Shown here piece by piece: positions 1 through 12,205 of a stretch of DNA of 64,000 bases (positions are counted from its first letter, which is position 1; each line of letters opens with the position of its first letter). Origin of the DNA: Zhengitettix transpicula (lineage: Eukaryota; Arthropoda; Insecta; Orthoptera; Tetrigidae); assembly GCA_037074705.1 (NCBI GenBank), contig CM073591.1:133679032-133743031 (forward strand). Direction: 5' to 3'. The notes beneath the pieces were generated by a model. The model ran no database searches and had not been told where the DNA came from. It was given only the letters and a program-made list of their open reading frames with translations. Both the position numbers and the translations under genes were made by a program.

Positions 1-1567
1 TATTCTGATAAATAACTTCAAACGAGTAACGTATAGCTTTAAGAATTTTGTATTAAAAAGACAACGATTAAATAACTCATAATGTAAGTTACGAATTAGA
101 TTGTAAATAAAGCATACTAGCCTTGCTGCTATACATGACAAAATATGTCTGCTTTATTCTGGAACACAAGCAGAATATTTGTTTAAACATCCTAATAGAA
201 TTATTTAGCGGCAGAAGATATCGTTTATAAAATTTGGATGGTCCATTGCCTAGATTTGATAAGAAAGTGGTAAAGATAAAAATTAGACTGATGTGGGGCC
301 GAAAAGTAATTATATATATATATATATATATATTGTAATAAACAATCATTTAATAATTTAATTGTTAACGTTGTGGTCGCTATTTAATGTAATAATTAAA
401 TATGATGGGTTAATATAAATGAAAAGCTTTGTTTTGTGGCTTTCAAAAAATAAAAGATAATTGCAAACAAAATTTGAGATGGGTTGTCTCAGGGCCTTTA
501 CTGGGTTTGATAATGAACACAAAAAAAAATGATTTAAAATCTTATTAACAAATCAGTTTACAATTTTACCTAAACAATATGTCGGTAGAATGAAAGAAAT
601 TAAAAGTAAAGAAATTAACTTTGATTGACAATTAAAAGGGAACGAAATCTGACTTTACCCTTTAGCTAATGTTTAGAGTTATTATAATTAAAATTTGGCT
701 ACTCACACATTGACCGTCTGGTGCCAGCATTCTTTGTTTCCCCTACACAACACGATAAATGCAAATCGTTATTTACACAGATTCTAGTTCTCACAGAATT
801 TACACGCTCACCGGCGAATAGAACGCAGACAAATATCCGGAGCATTGGATAAACCTCTCCTTGGTCAGAAATCGGATGTCGTCTTCCCCTCAGTGTAAAA
901 TTGTTCGAATTTGCCTTATTACTGGAACTGATGATTTGCGTATTCTTTGAAGACTTATCTTGTTATTTTATTGATTTGAAATAGACTGCAAGGTATCTCG
1001 GTGAAAAAATTGTTATATTGTGCCTCCTTTTCTGGCTGGCTGTACACGTAAAACTGACAAGACTTTCGTGCGCGCAAACGCCATTTAGACTTTTCGACAA
1101 AGCAGCCGAGCTCGCTTCTCCATTGTTGCTTTTTTCGATCAGACCGCTATAATGGATTTATCAAACAATTCAAATTTTATGTCCAAACAATTACTGGCCT
1201 AATTATCTATTGCTACAATATATTAAGCATGTTTTATAAATGTAAAAGACAGCTTTATATTATGGTTGCATGACTCTTTCCACTTTCCTTCAAGCTTTTC
1301 TCCTCATGGAGATCTATGGAAAATTAATTAATTCTTCGGAATCTCTGACTGCGTGAGACGGTTGATGAGAATCAAAGTAGTCTCTATTTCTTCATAGGAA
1401 TATTGGTAAGAGAATTTATTATTCTGGCCCGGAATCGACCCTTGCGATCAGATTTTGGAGCATTATTAAATCAGTAAGATAGTGACAGTAATCGTTATTA
1501 AAAATTAAAATATAATATGTATTCGTTAAAAATACACTAATTAGATAAAAATATAAAAGTCACATAC
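1..1567. other. AT-rich non-coding stretch with a (TA)n tract
   Basis: I see no gene or recognisable element here. A pure TA dinucleotide run lies at about 309-333. The stretch at 720-1140 is somewhat GC-richer than its surroundings but has no meaningful open frame on either strand. Confidence 0.6.
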
Positions 1568-1761
1568 AAAATGAAATGATAATAAAAATATTACACAACT
1601 TTTCTGCAACCCTTGTTGCTTTAGTCAGGTGATTAAAAACGCAAGAGCCGTAAGAACGACACAACCGCATAAAACTCAAAAGCCTTGCGTTTTTAATCAC
1701 CTGACGAAAGCAGCAAGGATTGAAGAAAGTTCGTGTATTACTTAGATTATCATTTCATTTT
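1568..1761. repeat. Foldback element, family A
   Basis: The arms 1568-1643 and 1684-1761 are inverted copies of one another: the left begins AAAATGAAATGAT and the right ends ATCATTTCATTTT. A roughly 40-base unpaired centre separates them. The right arm reads CTGACGA (about 1701), a short spacer, then GAAAG, the hammerhead-like layout shared with copies at 2.2, 16.7, 29.7, 44.1 and 44.8 kb. No protein is encoded. A foldback MITE or a dimer of Penelope/retrozyme ends are both possible. Confidence 0.8.
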
Positions 1762-1765
1762 CTCT

Positions 1766-1799
1766 CTTACCTCATGTAGCCTGTTACCCTAAAAAAATC
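1766..1799 (+). repeat. Family B repeat, 3' tail only
   Basis: The sequence CTCATGTAGCCTGTTACC followed by an A-rich run matches the 3' ends of the larger family B copies at 20.6 and 34.05 kb. Only about 34 bases remain, abutting the foldback at 1568-1761 with 4 bases between. It may be a severely 5'-truncated retroposon insertion. Confidence 0.6.
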
Positions 1800-2192
1800 A
1801 AGGAAGAATAAATACTTCATTGACCTTTTATAAGACAATCCGTTATGAACTTATCAATACTAATTTTCAATTGAAATAACTAAGTTCATACAAGTCTATA
1901 CGCACTTGGCAAGAATTATAAGTTAAGAAAAGTCAGAATTTAAATTTAAGTTGGATTTAAAACAATATTTTTTAGTAAACAGCAATCGTAATATATGTGA
2001 AAGGTTGTATGATCGAAGATAGAAGAAATTTTGTTTTTTTAAGGCTGAATTGGATAAAGAGGAAATATTAATTTGTATGATTTTGGATTGTTTCTCTCTT
2101 ACAAATTCTACTACTTCTAGACCCTGAACTTAAAAATTACAGGGAACTATTTTTCACAAATGCTGTTAAGTTCGTCTCCTAGCTTGAGAGAC

Positions 2193-2310
2193 TGTGTCAC
2201 ACTCACGGCTGTTACGTTTTTAATCACCTGACGAAAGGAACAAGATTTCGAGAAATGTCGAGTGGTATTTATATTATCACTTCATTTTGTCTTTTAATTG
2301 GCTATTTTAA
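2193..2310 (+). repeat. Family A half-element (single arm)
   Basis: One arm of the family A foldback: a CACTCACGGCT leader, ATCACCTGACGA, a short hairpin-capable spacer, GAAAT, then GGTATTTATATTATCACTT and a terminal TTGGCTAT. The same order of blocks occurs at 29.65, 16.77 and 44.83 kb. The opposite arm is absent, so this is a solo arm or a deleted copy. Confidence 0.7.
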
Positions 2311-2759
2311 CCAATTAATAAATGTTATTTAGTGGATTTAAATTTTAGAAATCTTTGTAATTTTATGAAATAACTAATAAATGATTTAAAGCCCCGAAAA
2401 TATTAATATTGTGTTTTAAAAATATAATTAAGCTGCGTGGGAGTTAAAAATAAATAAATATGGAATTCTTTTACCATCACTTCCTCCTTATACTAATACC
2501 CTATTCTTTGACAGAAATACTAGACGAATCTTAGCTTTCTTGCTTCATACAATTACAGACAAAATTAATATTAATACTGTGGATAACCTTCATTACTTTC
2601 AAGTTTGTGTCTGCAATTACCTTATAATAGTTTTCAATTTATCTGTTTACTTTGAGCATAAAAATTCTTAATCTAATTCTGCCCCATTTAAAGATTCTTT
2701 GAAACAGTTCCCGTTTTAGCGGGCACTTTGTACAGCCCATAATCTTGAGGCAGTTTCTC

Positions 2760-3135
2760 TAAATGAAGTGGTTACGGTACGACGCAAATTGTTGATTCCA
2801 GGAGCGGCGGTGCGCGGCGGGGCGCCTGCCTCGCAGCCAGGGACCTCATCCTATCGGTGCTGAGTGGTTTAATTCCAATACATTAATTCGTGTACAGTTG
2901 CCGCACCTGATTCTGCGCCATACAAGAGATTACATGGAACGGAACGCGTGATAAACATAACGCGGATATATGTACGAGCCTGGGAGGGGCCGCTAAATAC
3001 GTTACAAGCCCTCAGTCCGACCAACGCCAACAAATTAATTTATAGCTCTGCAGAAAAGCTTTTTCTGTTATTATATCCGCCGGCTTCAGAACGGGGAGCA
3101 TTTCCTGTTTTAAAAAATATATATATCAAAGGTTC
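2760..3135. other. GC-richer ORF-less island
   Basis: A stretch visibly richer in G and C than its flanks, including a run of CGCGGCGGGGCGCC type near 2815. The longest open frame is about 63 codons and resembles nothing I know. It could be a regulatory or otherwise constrained element, but conservation cannot be judged from one sequence. Confidence 0.35.
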
Positions 3136-3548
3136 TTAGTCACCTGTCAGTCTTAATACAACAGTTCGAAGTTTATACTCCTAGGGACAACGATAATAAT
3201 CACTACGTTCTACAGTCATCCACAATTTCAAAATAAAGTTTCCTCTATACAATCTTATATATTCACAATACATAACATATATTTTACTCCGGGCTTCACT
3301 ACGAGTTCAATGACTGAAACAGTAATACACAATTATTCGTATAGAATGCGGATGAACCATTGAAGTTTGTATTATTTACACTGACTAAATTAATGAGCCT
3401 TTGGTTCAGATATTTAATCGGCATAAATCACATAGTACCATAATGTGATATGATTGTCAGTAAAAATCTGCCGTAGAGCTCAATTATATAGTTGTCAATC
3501 CTGCTCATACCAAATGATTCTATAATAAATAAATCGACCCTTTTTAAC

Positions 3549-3568
3549 GTTCATATATATATATATAT
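3549..3568. repeat. (TA)n microsatellite
   Basis: A short perfect TA dinucleotide run just upstream of the 3.6 kb foldback. Confidence 0.85.
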
Positions 3569-3596
3569 TTATTTATTTTAATGTAAATTACATTAT

Positions 3597-3921
3597 AATG
3601 TGTCAAGAATAAAATCCAGGATTTTTCGGTTATATTAAACCATATTCATTTGTAAAATTTATGTACATAAATTAGTTTCAATTATTTTGTATTTATATGC
3701 TCATATACTATGTCACAGAGATTCAAATCTATTTTACATACGTGATTATCAATCTAATTTACATATCAGATTATCAGGTATGTAAAATAGATTTGAATAT
3801 CGGTGACGTAGTATATCAGCATATAAATACACATAACTGAAACTAATTTATGTACATAAATTTTACAAATGAATATGGTTTAATATAACCGAAAGCTCCT
3901 GGATTTTATTCTCGACACATT
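3597..3921. repeat. 325-bp near-perfect foldback element
   Basis: The sequence is one long imperfect palindrome. It opens AATGTGTCAAGAATAAAATC and closes with the inverse ending GACACATT. The arms run to the centre near 3755 with only a few unpaired bases; internal blocks such as ATGTACATAAATTAGTTTCA and ATTCAAATCTATTTTACATA are mirrored. No open frame is present. The structure suits a foldback MITE with arms of about 150 bases. It lacks the CTGAWGA/GAAAC motif of the other foldbacks, so it is a separate family. Confidence 0.88.
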
Positions 3922-4327
3922 TTAATCTAATTAAAATTAAAAATTTATGTGACTGTTAAATAAGGTTTATCATTTATATTTATATTAAAATAACAATAAT
4001 TTGACAGATAATTAGCCAATGATTCTATAATACTGCCACTAAATTATGTAGGCCCTATTACACGTATAAATTATAAAAATATATGTATAATATTATTTTA
4101 TTAGCTCATTTTTAGTTCAAAAAATTTGGTACAAATTTAATGGTTATTTTTATATACACGATATTTATTTGTTTATTTCAATTTTGTAGAGTAGTCATCG
4201 GCATGTAGGCAGACATGTATACATTTTTTAATTGAAAATTTTAAATTTAATTATTCATTTTATTCATGAATATTTAAGCCGCAATTTCTCATAGTTGAAA
4301 GTAAGTTGTATATTTAAAGTCTTCTAA

Positions 4328-4375
4328 TTAATTATTACCTGAAGAGATTGTAATGTAAGTATCTAACATCGTCTA
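4328..4375 (+). repeat. Hammerhead-like repeat fragment, family D
   Basis: TTACCTGAAGAG followed by a short spacer containing TAATGTAAG and then AACATCG aligns with the tandem copies at 21.44-21.57 kb (CTGAAGA, TAATGTAA, GAACGAAACGT). The GAAAC block is decayed here. Confidence 0.45.
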
Positions 4376-4696
4376 CGAGTAACAAATTTGTTTTCTATGC
4401 AGAATTTGTTATTTATCATAAACTTTTTTATTAGATATTTGACAGTTAATTTTTAGATTATATCTTTCAATAATTTCAGTTAATTTTCAAATTTAATTTG
4501 ACTCATTCACTAAATATCTCTTGTCACCATGCTCTGTTTTTATCATTACCATTTATATCATACGTGTTCATATTACTTATTATAGACATTCTTCCGATGT
4601 TGTCAATAAATAACAAAATTAAAACACGCTAATAGCAGCATAACATTTATAAGATTTTTAAAGGAGCCAAAAACATACAATTAAATTGGTACTAAA

Positions 4697-4796
4697 TTAA
4701 TATAATTTAACAAAATGTTTCAGTTTAGTGTGGACCTTCATCAGGTTTACAGTAAAGGACACATTAGGACTGAAACATGTTCTTAAATTATAATTT
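4697..4796. repeat. Short foldback with hammerhead-like core
   Basis: The left arm (ATATAATTTAACAAAATG, then TTTCAG and TGTGGACCTT) is the imperfect inverse of the right arm (AAGGACACATTAGGACTG, then AAACATGTTC and AAATTATA). On the minus strand CTGATGA lies at 4744-4738 and GAAAC at 4721-4717, spaced like a hammerhead core, but the stem between them pairs poorly in this copy. Confidence 0.65.
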
Positions 4797-4799
4797 TTA

Positions 4800-6120
4800 A
4801 TCGATTATTTTTGGCTTCATTAATAATTTAAACTGTTCAGACGAAAATAATTATTTTATAAGATATTGATGAATAAATATTTACGGGTTTACGTAAAACC
4901 ATCCATGGCATACTGACACCGATATTTTACGAGTAAAATTGTACACGTCTAATATCGTGTTTTTGGGAAAGAATAAACAGTAAAAGATGGTATAATATCC
5001 ATTAACCATTCATTTTGTAGACAAAAATACAAGACGCATAAAAAATATTGAAATAATATTCTAGCAGGTATTATTTATTAGCCACAAAGAAAAGTACTCT
5101 AAGCAGATACTTTTCACATTTATACATGGATTTCTGGTAGGAACTTAAATGAAACCATACTATTGTATCCAAGGTGGCCCCTTTTATAATGTTACCACAA
5201 CTTTCTTATCACGTGTTTTTTTTTATGTGAAACTATTTATTTCTTTCTCCATCTATATCCAAAATTCTGCTTGTAAAATTTTGTTTTCTTGTAATTTCAG
5301 TTTATATCATTTAATAGAATTTTACAACATCTGAAGTGGTTCCAATAAATTATGGATGAAATGTCGTGTGTGTTTTAATATTTATTCTATTATTATGTTT
5401 CAAAATAGTATTAATAACTAATTTCTGACTTGTTTTTTTCATTTGTTGCTCAGAGTTCCCAAGTTTTTTTTACAGAGTATTTTAAGTATAATAATATAAA
5501 TTAATTAAAAACCACTAATAAACACAGGTCTTTATTGTAACTCAAATAAAACGTTCACAAATGTTATACAATTTTCTCATCAGAGAAGCTTTCGTAATTT
5601 ACGTTGTCCAGTTTTCCCCTTTTGGTACTGTTTTCCTGCCTCTGCTTTCTGTTTTAGTAAATATCCGTGACGACATCACTCCGTACCTAGCAACAGGAGA
5701 TGAATACCAGGGAAGTGACAAGTGTTGTGTGCGTTTTTCTTAAAGATAGTGTGTATCTTTATTACTATTAATATTAATTCATTTTGTATTTACTCATTAT
5801 AGGGCTAATGGCGAATAAATCTATCTCTCTATATGATTATGCCCGTAAAGGATGAATCGTTGGGGACTGTTAAAATAAGGGCCTTTGTTTATTGACGATT
5901 GTTCTGATTTGTTAAATAAAATAATCTTAAAACATAACTGACAAACAGCGGAGGGTCAGTGTTCGATTCTTGGTCCGGCGAGATTTTTCAATCCTTGTTA
6001 TATCTGGAAGTACCAAGTTGAATGAGCGTGTGCTCGTTTACTCGAAAACCGATTGTGTCCGAAGCTGATATACGGATGCTACATTCTTACTGGATGCAAA
6101 TTGTCAACGTGATTGTTGGT
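4800..6120. other. AT-rich stretch, nothing recognisable
   Basis: Open frames of about 60 codons at 5149-5334 and 5561-5743 are lone frames in AT-rich DNA without recognisable similarity. Near 5960 a GTTCGATTC block resembles a tRNA-type box B, but no box A can be placed and I do not call a SINE. Confidence 0.45.
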
Positions 6121-7015
6121 AATCACATCGTACGTCACGCCTCCCTACTCGCCATAAACGTACTGATATATTGATTGGCAAAGCGAGCCAAAGGCCCAAC
6201 CAAGGAGCTGATGAATTGTCGCCACGCCTGGCTGTGGCCGATCTTGGCCGCGGCGTGGGCGCTGTTTTGACAAGCCTTTCGTTCTGAATTGCCGACGGGG
6301 TTGGGAGGAGGATATTTTTTAGATGCAACCATTTCAATATTAATGGCGCATAGGTTACGATTTGAGTACCCTGGCACTCAGGGAGAGGAGGGAAAACACC
6401 CTGGCGCAGCAGTAAAAGTGGTGTCACAGGCGAGAGCTTATGGCGGCTACGTGTCGTAATTACACACGCGAGGAATAGCTCCCATTTGAGGGCCGTAAAA
6501 ACCTCAACGAGCAAGATAAAAAAGGAGGGTTCTGGCTCGACCTTGTCCCGCAGTAAAGCACCCCTGAATCTCAAATGTGCGTGTTTAGTGGCGCCGGAAT
6601 ATTTATCCGCGAGAGCGAGTATTTATGTATTGGCGATCCATCATAACGCCCGCCCTAATCTAAGGGCTGCTTTATGGATTCCGGCCGAGTGTTGATGAGG
6701 CATAAAGGGTGTCAGAGCCGCGGCCTTATCTCGCGCCCGATGGCCGACAGTCGATGTTTACGAGCCGTGTGTGTTGTTACCTTTTCGAATGTGTGTTTGC
6801 GGCGTTAATCTTGCCGTAAAAATAACATCCCCTCTGCAGTCAAGTGTGGCTGATTTACCTCTAATGTTCCCCTCTGAAGGCGTGCTTTATGGCCCAGAGT
6901 AAAACAAGGCGAGTCAGTTCATTAGCTGCTGCGTCCTTAAAGTTTTCTGCGTTCCTTGATTAGCATGTCTCGTTCCTTGCTGGAATGGCGCTCAAATACT
7001 TCTGTCGCGACCCAA
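6120..7015. other. GC-richer ORF-poor island, candidate regulatory DNA
   Basis: About 0.9 kb is clearly GC-richer than both flanks. Overlapping open frames on both strands (longest about 156 codons, minus strand) have no recognisable domain and look like by-products of composition. TTTATGG or TTTTACGGC type words, resembling posterior-Hox/caudal class homeodomain sites, occur at 6152 (inverse), 6491 (inverse), 6671, 6813 (inverse) and 6886. Enhancer-like conserved DNA is the likeliest reading, but it is inference. Confidence 0.4.
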
Positions 7016-8120
7016 TTTTATCCTTAGATTAATCAAGGGAGCCTTTAGTATCACACAAAGTAAAGAGAAATATAGTGTTACACATAAAGATATGTTAATC
7101 ACAGGACTTTCCCCGAATTATTTACGTAAACCATAAGATTATTACTGACTCGAAGAGACGGATCAAATTTTCAATCTATAGTTATTATTTCCACGCTGAA
7201 AAAGTTTCCGACTTACACGAGGAACATAAAGTCTCACCTGTGTCCGTACCCTCAATTTTGAGAGCATGAATGGTTGGTTGTTCCTTAACCACCACGCCAT
7301 TTACAATGGAGTAAATCAAGTAGTGAAAGAAAAAGGAAGAACTTGCATAGATACCGGAAATAGGATTCTCGAAATGTAAGATCGCTAAATTACGTGAAGT
7401 AGACAGCATTTATCTGTTTCATAATAATATTTAACCTATTTAATGATGATACCGCGGCGCACGAAGATGAAACTCGAACTATGGATTCGCATTTCTCAGC
7501 CCAACATGAAATTTTAATCAATTTTTTCAGTTTCTTCAGACTTCATGTGCCTTAATTTTTCGGTATTTAATAGACTTCAGGCTTTTATTAACCTGTCAAT
7601 TACAGGATCAGTCAATCAAGGATCAGTCATACGTCCGTTAATACAGAATACATACATCTGTCAAGTTTACAATTCGCAATAAGTTTTCTTGTCAGATTTT
7701 AACTCAGCAATTGCGCATACATTGTGTGTATCTTGTGACAAGATAATGTCAATTATGGACTATAACATGAATATGTCACTTACCTATATAGGCGATAGCC
7801 TCTGTATTATGTATTAACGGACAGATCAATAATAAGTGACAATTTTATGTAATAGACTAGTTAATAAAGGCCTAAATTCTATTAATCATTATACTTGTTT
7901 TAATTTGGATCATTATGCAGTATTTAAATGTATGAACACATATATTTTTGACAATATACGAGTGTTTAGTCACCAACAGAAAATTAAATATAACGACGTT
8001 TCTTTCTTCTTTTCTTAGAACCCCTGCAGGCTTAATCTACAATCTAGAAATTAATAACGTCATGTTAAATTTAAGAGAAAAAATTGTAGAGTTATGATAA
8101 TAATATTTTTATTACTAGGA
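7016..8120. other. AT-rich stretch, nothing recognisable
   Basis: Only short stop-bounded frames without similarity to known proteins. No repeat could be paired with another place in the window. Confidence 0.5.
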
Positions 8121-8212
8121 ATTGTAAAGGGGATGAAACAAGGATGAAACGTCGGTATATTTAATTTTTTGTTAATGAAACATTTTTTTGACCCGAGGCT
8201 ATTTATTTATTT
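8121..8212 (+). repeat. Family C half-element with decayed hammerhead-like core
   Basis: AAACAAGGATGAAACGTCGG, then TATATTTAATTTTTTG and TTTTTTGACCCGA, aligns block by block with the right arm of the 32.95-33.11 kb foldback and with 52.09-52.2 kb. The GAAACGTC block is intact, but the upstream CTGAAGA is lost. Confidence 0.6.
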
Positions 8213-9955
8213 TTTTAACGTTATTACACAATTTATAGGAGTGATTTACTTTATCACCAACAATAACACCCTTTAATTTAAGTTTCCAAGAAATACTTTT
8301 GTCCAAAAGGCGAAAATTGGGCAATTAATCTAAAATTAATTAATAATACATAGAAACACATGTCACATACGAGATCGAATATTCAAATGGATTAAAATTT
8401 TATTGTTTAAAATTACTAGTGGGCATAAAATTAGTTTTCGGGATTACAAGAAAATTGATTCCGGCATCATTAATATTAAATACCGAATAACTAACAGACT
8501 TGTAATGTTGATCAAATAATTTATCCATTATGATGAATTGTGTTAGAAACTGTTTATTAATTTTCAGTTTAACAGAACTTAACTATATCCGTTACTATTA
8601 CAAATTATTTATGCTAAATAATTATTCATGTTGATAACCAGAACTTTGAAGTGAGTTAAACTCAAATTGAAGATTTGACGGTCGTTTTGTATCTGACGTG
8701 TCGAATATTTGATTTTCAAAAAAAAATATACAAATCATATACTACAAAGTTTCTCAAAGTTAAAATAAGCGACAAGGCTAACAAAATTTACTGATTGACA
8801 AATTTCACCAATTCTTAGCATGTTCTTTCCGCGGAAGACTGAAAGGACATCGACACTGCCTGTCCCACTTAAATACTCACTCCCTTTTTGTAACTTTAAA
8901 CTACTGTCACGGAGAAGTGGGACCCAACACTGCACAGACCGCAGGAAAGTATTTGGCCCGCCAATGGTTTTGTCTTCCCCCACAAGCTCTTTGCAACAGG
9001 GAAAGTGAATTAAAAGTGTGGAGCAAGACACTCCCCCGCCACGTCACAATAAAAACTTCTAATCCGTAAAGTGGCTGCGACGATGTTTTGAAATGGAGGG
9101 GATTACAACAAGGTGTTCCTGACGATTGCTCTCCATTACGTCGAGAAATTCTTTAATTGAAATTAAAAAGTTTTGTGGAGGAAAAATACAGCTCGATCAG
9201 CTGAAGAAGACAGTCTGCAGGAAGAGTAAATATTTGTGTCCAATTGGAGTTCTTTATTCGGAACTGCTCTTCATATATTTTACAAAAAAGTTAATACATG
9301 AACACTAAGCGAAAAATGAACGAATGTGCACACATTTTATCTTGTAACGTATTAATTCAAATAAGCTAACAAAAAAATATTTTATGATAACACCTTTTTG
9401 CAAATTTAATATTGAAGTTTCTGAAAAGCATTCCCTAGATCTTTAACCAATTATCTTTAACAAATCCCATCTAATTGAAAGATAATATTTCAGCAGTTTC
9501 GTTACTTAGTTTGAATGAGCAATTCAACTCACAACTGAGAGTCTGTGTAATATAAACGAAATGTAGAATAAATGCTTGTTTCATCTTCATGAACAATGTA
9601 CATATATAAATCGCATTAACTGCTTTCTCTACCTTCTTCCATTTTCATGTGAAGCGAGTTCTCGAAAAAAAAAGCTATTAAACACCAAGAATATTTCTTT
9701 CATTAAACCCACCAAAGCCATTAAACTTCAACTCCCAATGGAATGTTATATCGGACGAATGCATTATTTATTATTATTTCATTTATAATTTGATAGAGCT
9801 TCAATGTAGTTCTCAAAGTTTGTTTCTCCACACTTTTATGAGTCCAAAACAAACTACGCGACTCAAGACTGGAATGATTCTGGTTCCAATCCTCATCATG
9901 ATTTGGATTTTCCTTACTGTGCCCAAATAATTACGGAAAGTGTCGGAATGAAGTT
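8213..9955. other. AT-rich stretch with a slightly GC-richer centre
   Basis: The part at 8810-9060 is moderately GC-richer and has short open frames on both strands (98 codons minus, 62 codons plus) with no recognisable motif. No gene or repeat can be supported. Confidence 0.45.
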
Positions 9956-9956
9956 C

Positions 9957-10282
9957 TATTGTAAGGCAAGGGTCGATTCTTCACCAATCTCCCAAAATGG
10001 ATTTTCTGCGTAATGATTCAGTTTATGTCGTCACAAATACAGACTTCTAGAAAGTATTTGTTGAGGCTAGATGCCAATACTAACTAATAATCCTCCATAA
10101 TGTGAAGCACGGATAATAATAATTATTTGTAGTATGAGGCTCAGATATGGTGCATTTTGGTTTTTTAATTTATAACAATTGAAATACAACAGAAAGCAAT
10201 AAAAATTTTAATAAAACAAAAGTTTGATATATTATGGCTACTTACAACAAAATAGTATGAAACTCTTAGGAGAACCAAATTA
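9957..10282 (+). repeat. Left arm of a long inverted repeat (10.0/11.9 kb pair)
   Basis: Starts near TATTGTAAGGCAAGGGTCGA and ends at AACTCTTAGGAGAACCAAAT. It is mirrored at 11652-12049 with many shared blocks, such as the GATTCAGTTTATGTCGT, TTCTAGAAAGTATTTG and ACAACAAAATAGTATGAAAC stretches. The arms are about 1.4 kb apart. They could be terminal inverted repeats of one non-autonomous DNA element or two independently inserted copies. A weaker internal echo occurs near 10395-10460. Confidence 0.75.
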
Positions 10283-10904
10283 ACGAAATACGAGTACCTT
10301 CGAAAAGGCTTCACAGCTTACGGTACCGTGATTTAAAGTTGAGATAAAAATCATTAATTTATAATATGGATAGTTTTTACATTTTCTGTGTAAAGGTTCA
10401 CTTTATGTCGTTACACACGCAGAATTATAGTGAGAGTTTATTGAGGAATAATTTTTTTTTGTTTAGGAAAATACCTTGTTTAGGTTTTCACTAGAATTAA
10501 TAACAATACAAGAACGGTCTGGAGAATTGAAATAAAATCAAAATACGGTTATTTACTTACTAACCTTACAACTGTATATTATTGAACAAGTGTTCTCCGA
10601 AAAATTTTGTTTGAATACATTTCATATCAGTCGTATTATTTCTTGAATAGTTAATCTTGATTGTCATTCATGTGAAATATTATGTACATAACTGTATTTG
10701 ATGAATTCAAATTATTGTTATCCTGATTGAGAAGATAATTACCAAAAAAAAATGTGTCGTGAGAATTTGAAAATTTTCGACGACAAAATGATGAGTATGA
10801 TGAGACTGAAAGGAGACATTTCCGGGAACGGCCACATAATGTGAACAATGCTATTTGACAAATTAAAACATTGGTATAAAAAAGTCGAGTGATCCATTTG
10901 AAGT

Positions 10905-11345
10905 GCTTATAGTTTTAATTGCGATGCAGGAGTTCTGCTGGCGACCCTCGACGTCCCAGGAGGAGCCCAGCCAAGCCAGTGCGGTCAGGGCTCTACTTTA
11001 TGTGGGTGTAAATGTCTCATTCAATTCAATTCCGTCGCAGGGACCTTGCAAATTAATCCCTCCGTCTCTCTCTCCCTGATTACCTCCACTCCACCTGCCA
11101 AAAACACGCGACCCTCATTAAAGGCCGTGAAAGAGGGGCCTGTAAATTTTATAACGCGCTCTCAACCTCTCGGGATAAGGATAATTACTGCTTGACCCCC
11201 TGCGAATAAATGCCCGGCTTGGACGTGATGGACATCCATTGCAAGGCACGTAAATGGTACTTAAGACTTCATTCCACGACAAGCAGAAGGTCCCGCATAC
11301 TCAGGAGTTCACGAACTTTAATGAACCGCACTATTCACATTGCGA
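10905..11345. other. GC-richer island between the long inverted arms
   Basis: A GC-richer block with no long frame, including GACGTCCCAGGAGGAGCCCA near 10951 and a CTCTCTCTCCCTG tract near 11068. Its composition is like the other islands and unlike the AT-rich arms. Either an element captured it or two repeat copies landed on each side of constrained host DNA. Confidence 0.4.
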
Positions 11346-11651
11346 TGAAAGAAAATCACAAATATGTCTATAATTTTTTATCTATTAATATTGAGAACTA
11401 ACATAATTAGTTAAAAACATATTTAGATAAAAACTAACATATTTAGTTAAATGTAAAAAGTGTTATAAATACATTTAATTATTTATAAAGATATGACACT
11501 CAATTTCTTTCTAATATTTGAAAGACGATTTTTTTATCATGATATGCCAATCCTTTCGAGCGGCATTAACGTACAAGTGAGTCCACTTAAGTATTTTGTA
11601 ATTCAAAGATATACAAATTTATTATCTCCATTTCTTTCCATAACTAATTAT

Positions 11652-12049
11652 ATTTAATTTGATTCTCTAAAGAGTTTCATACTATTTTGTTGTAAGTAGT
11701 CATAATATATAAAAAAAATTACTACGATTTTTTTTGTATTTTAATTGTTATAAAATAAAAAAACCAAAATCCACGCTATCTAAGCCTGATACAACAAATA
11801 ATTATTATTATCCGTGCTTCACATTCTGGAGGATTATTAGCTAGTATTGGCATCTAGCCTCAACAAATACTTTCTAGAAGTCTGTATTTGTGACGACATA
11901 AACTGAATCATTACGCAGAAAATCCAATAATCTTTTAACTTATTAATGTGTACCGGAGACGACACACGGTAAATTTGCTGAGTCTGCTCGCTCGATCAAC
12001 ATCGTCAGTTTTGGGAGATTGGTGATGAATCGACCCTTGCCTTACAATA
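11652..12049 (-). repeat. Right arm of the long inverted repeat, with an 80-base insertion
   Basis: Inverse of 9957-10282, ending GAATCGACCCTTGCCTTACA. Compared with the left arm it carries about 82 extra bases (about 11927-12008) between the ATTTTCTGCG block and the CCCAAAAT block; the extra bases include GTGTACCGGAGACGACACAC. The insertion, or a deletion in the other arm, is not otherwise recognised. Confidence 0.72.
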
Positions 12050-12205
12050 TAAAAAAAAATATTTTGTCTAATTACTGACAAAGGAAGTGACACTCCGACA
12101 TGTCCTTCAAATATTAATGCAAATTTATTGAAAAATTACTAATATAATTTGAACACAATATTAAGAGGAAAATATATACCAGGGTTGACTTGAAGTAGTC
12201 GATAC

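Noticed and set aside
6104..6574. 156-codon minus-strand open frame as a gene
   Set aside because: No recognised motif, overlapped by frames in other registers, and it sits in one of the GC-richer islands where long chance frames are expected.
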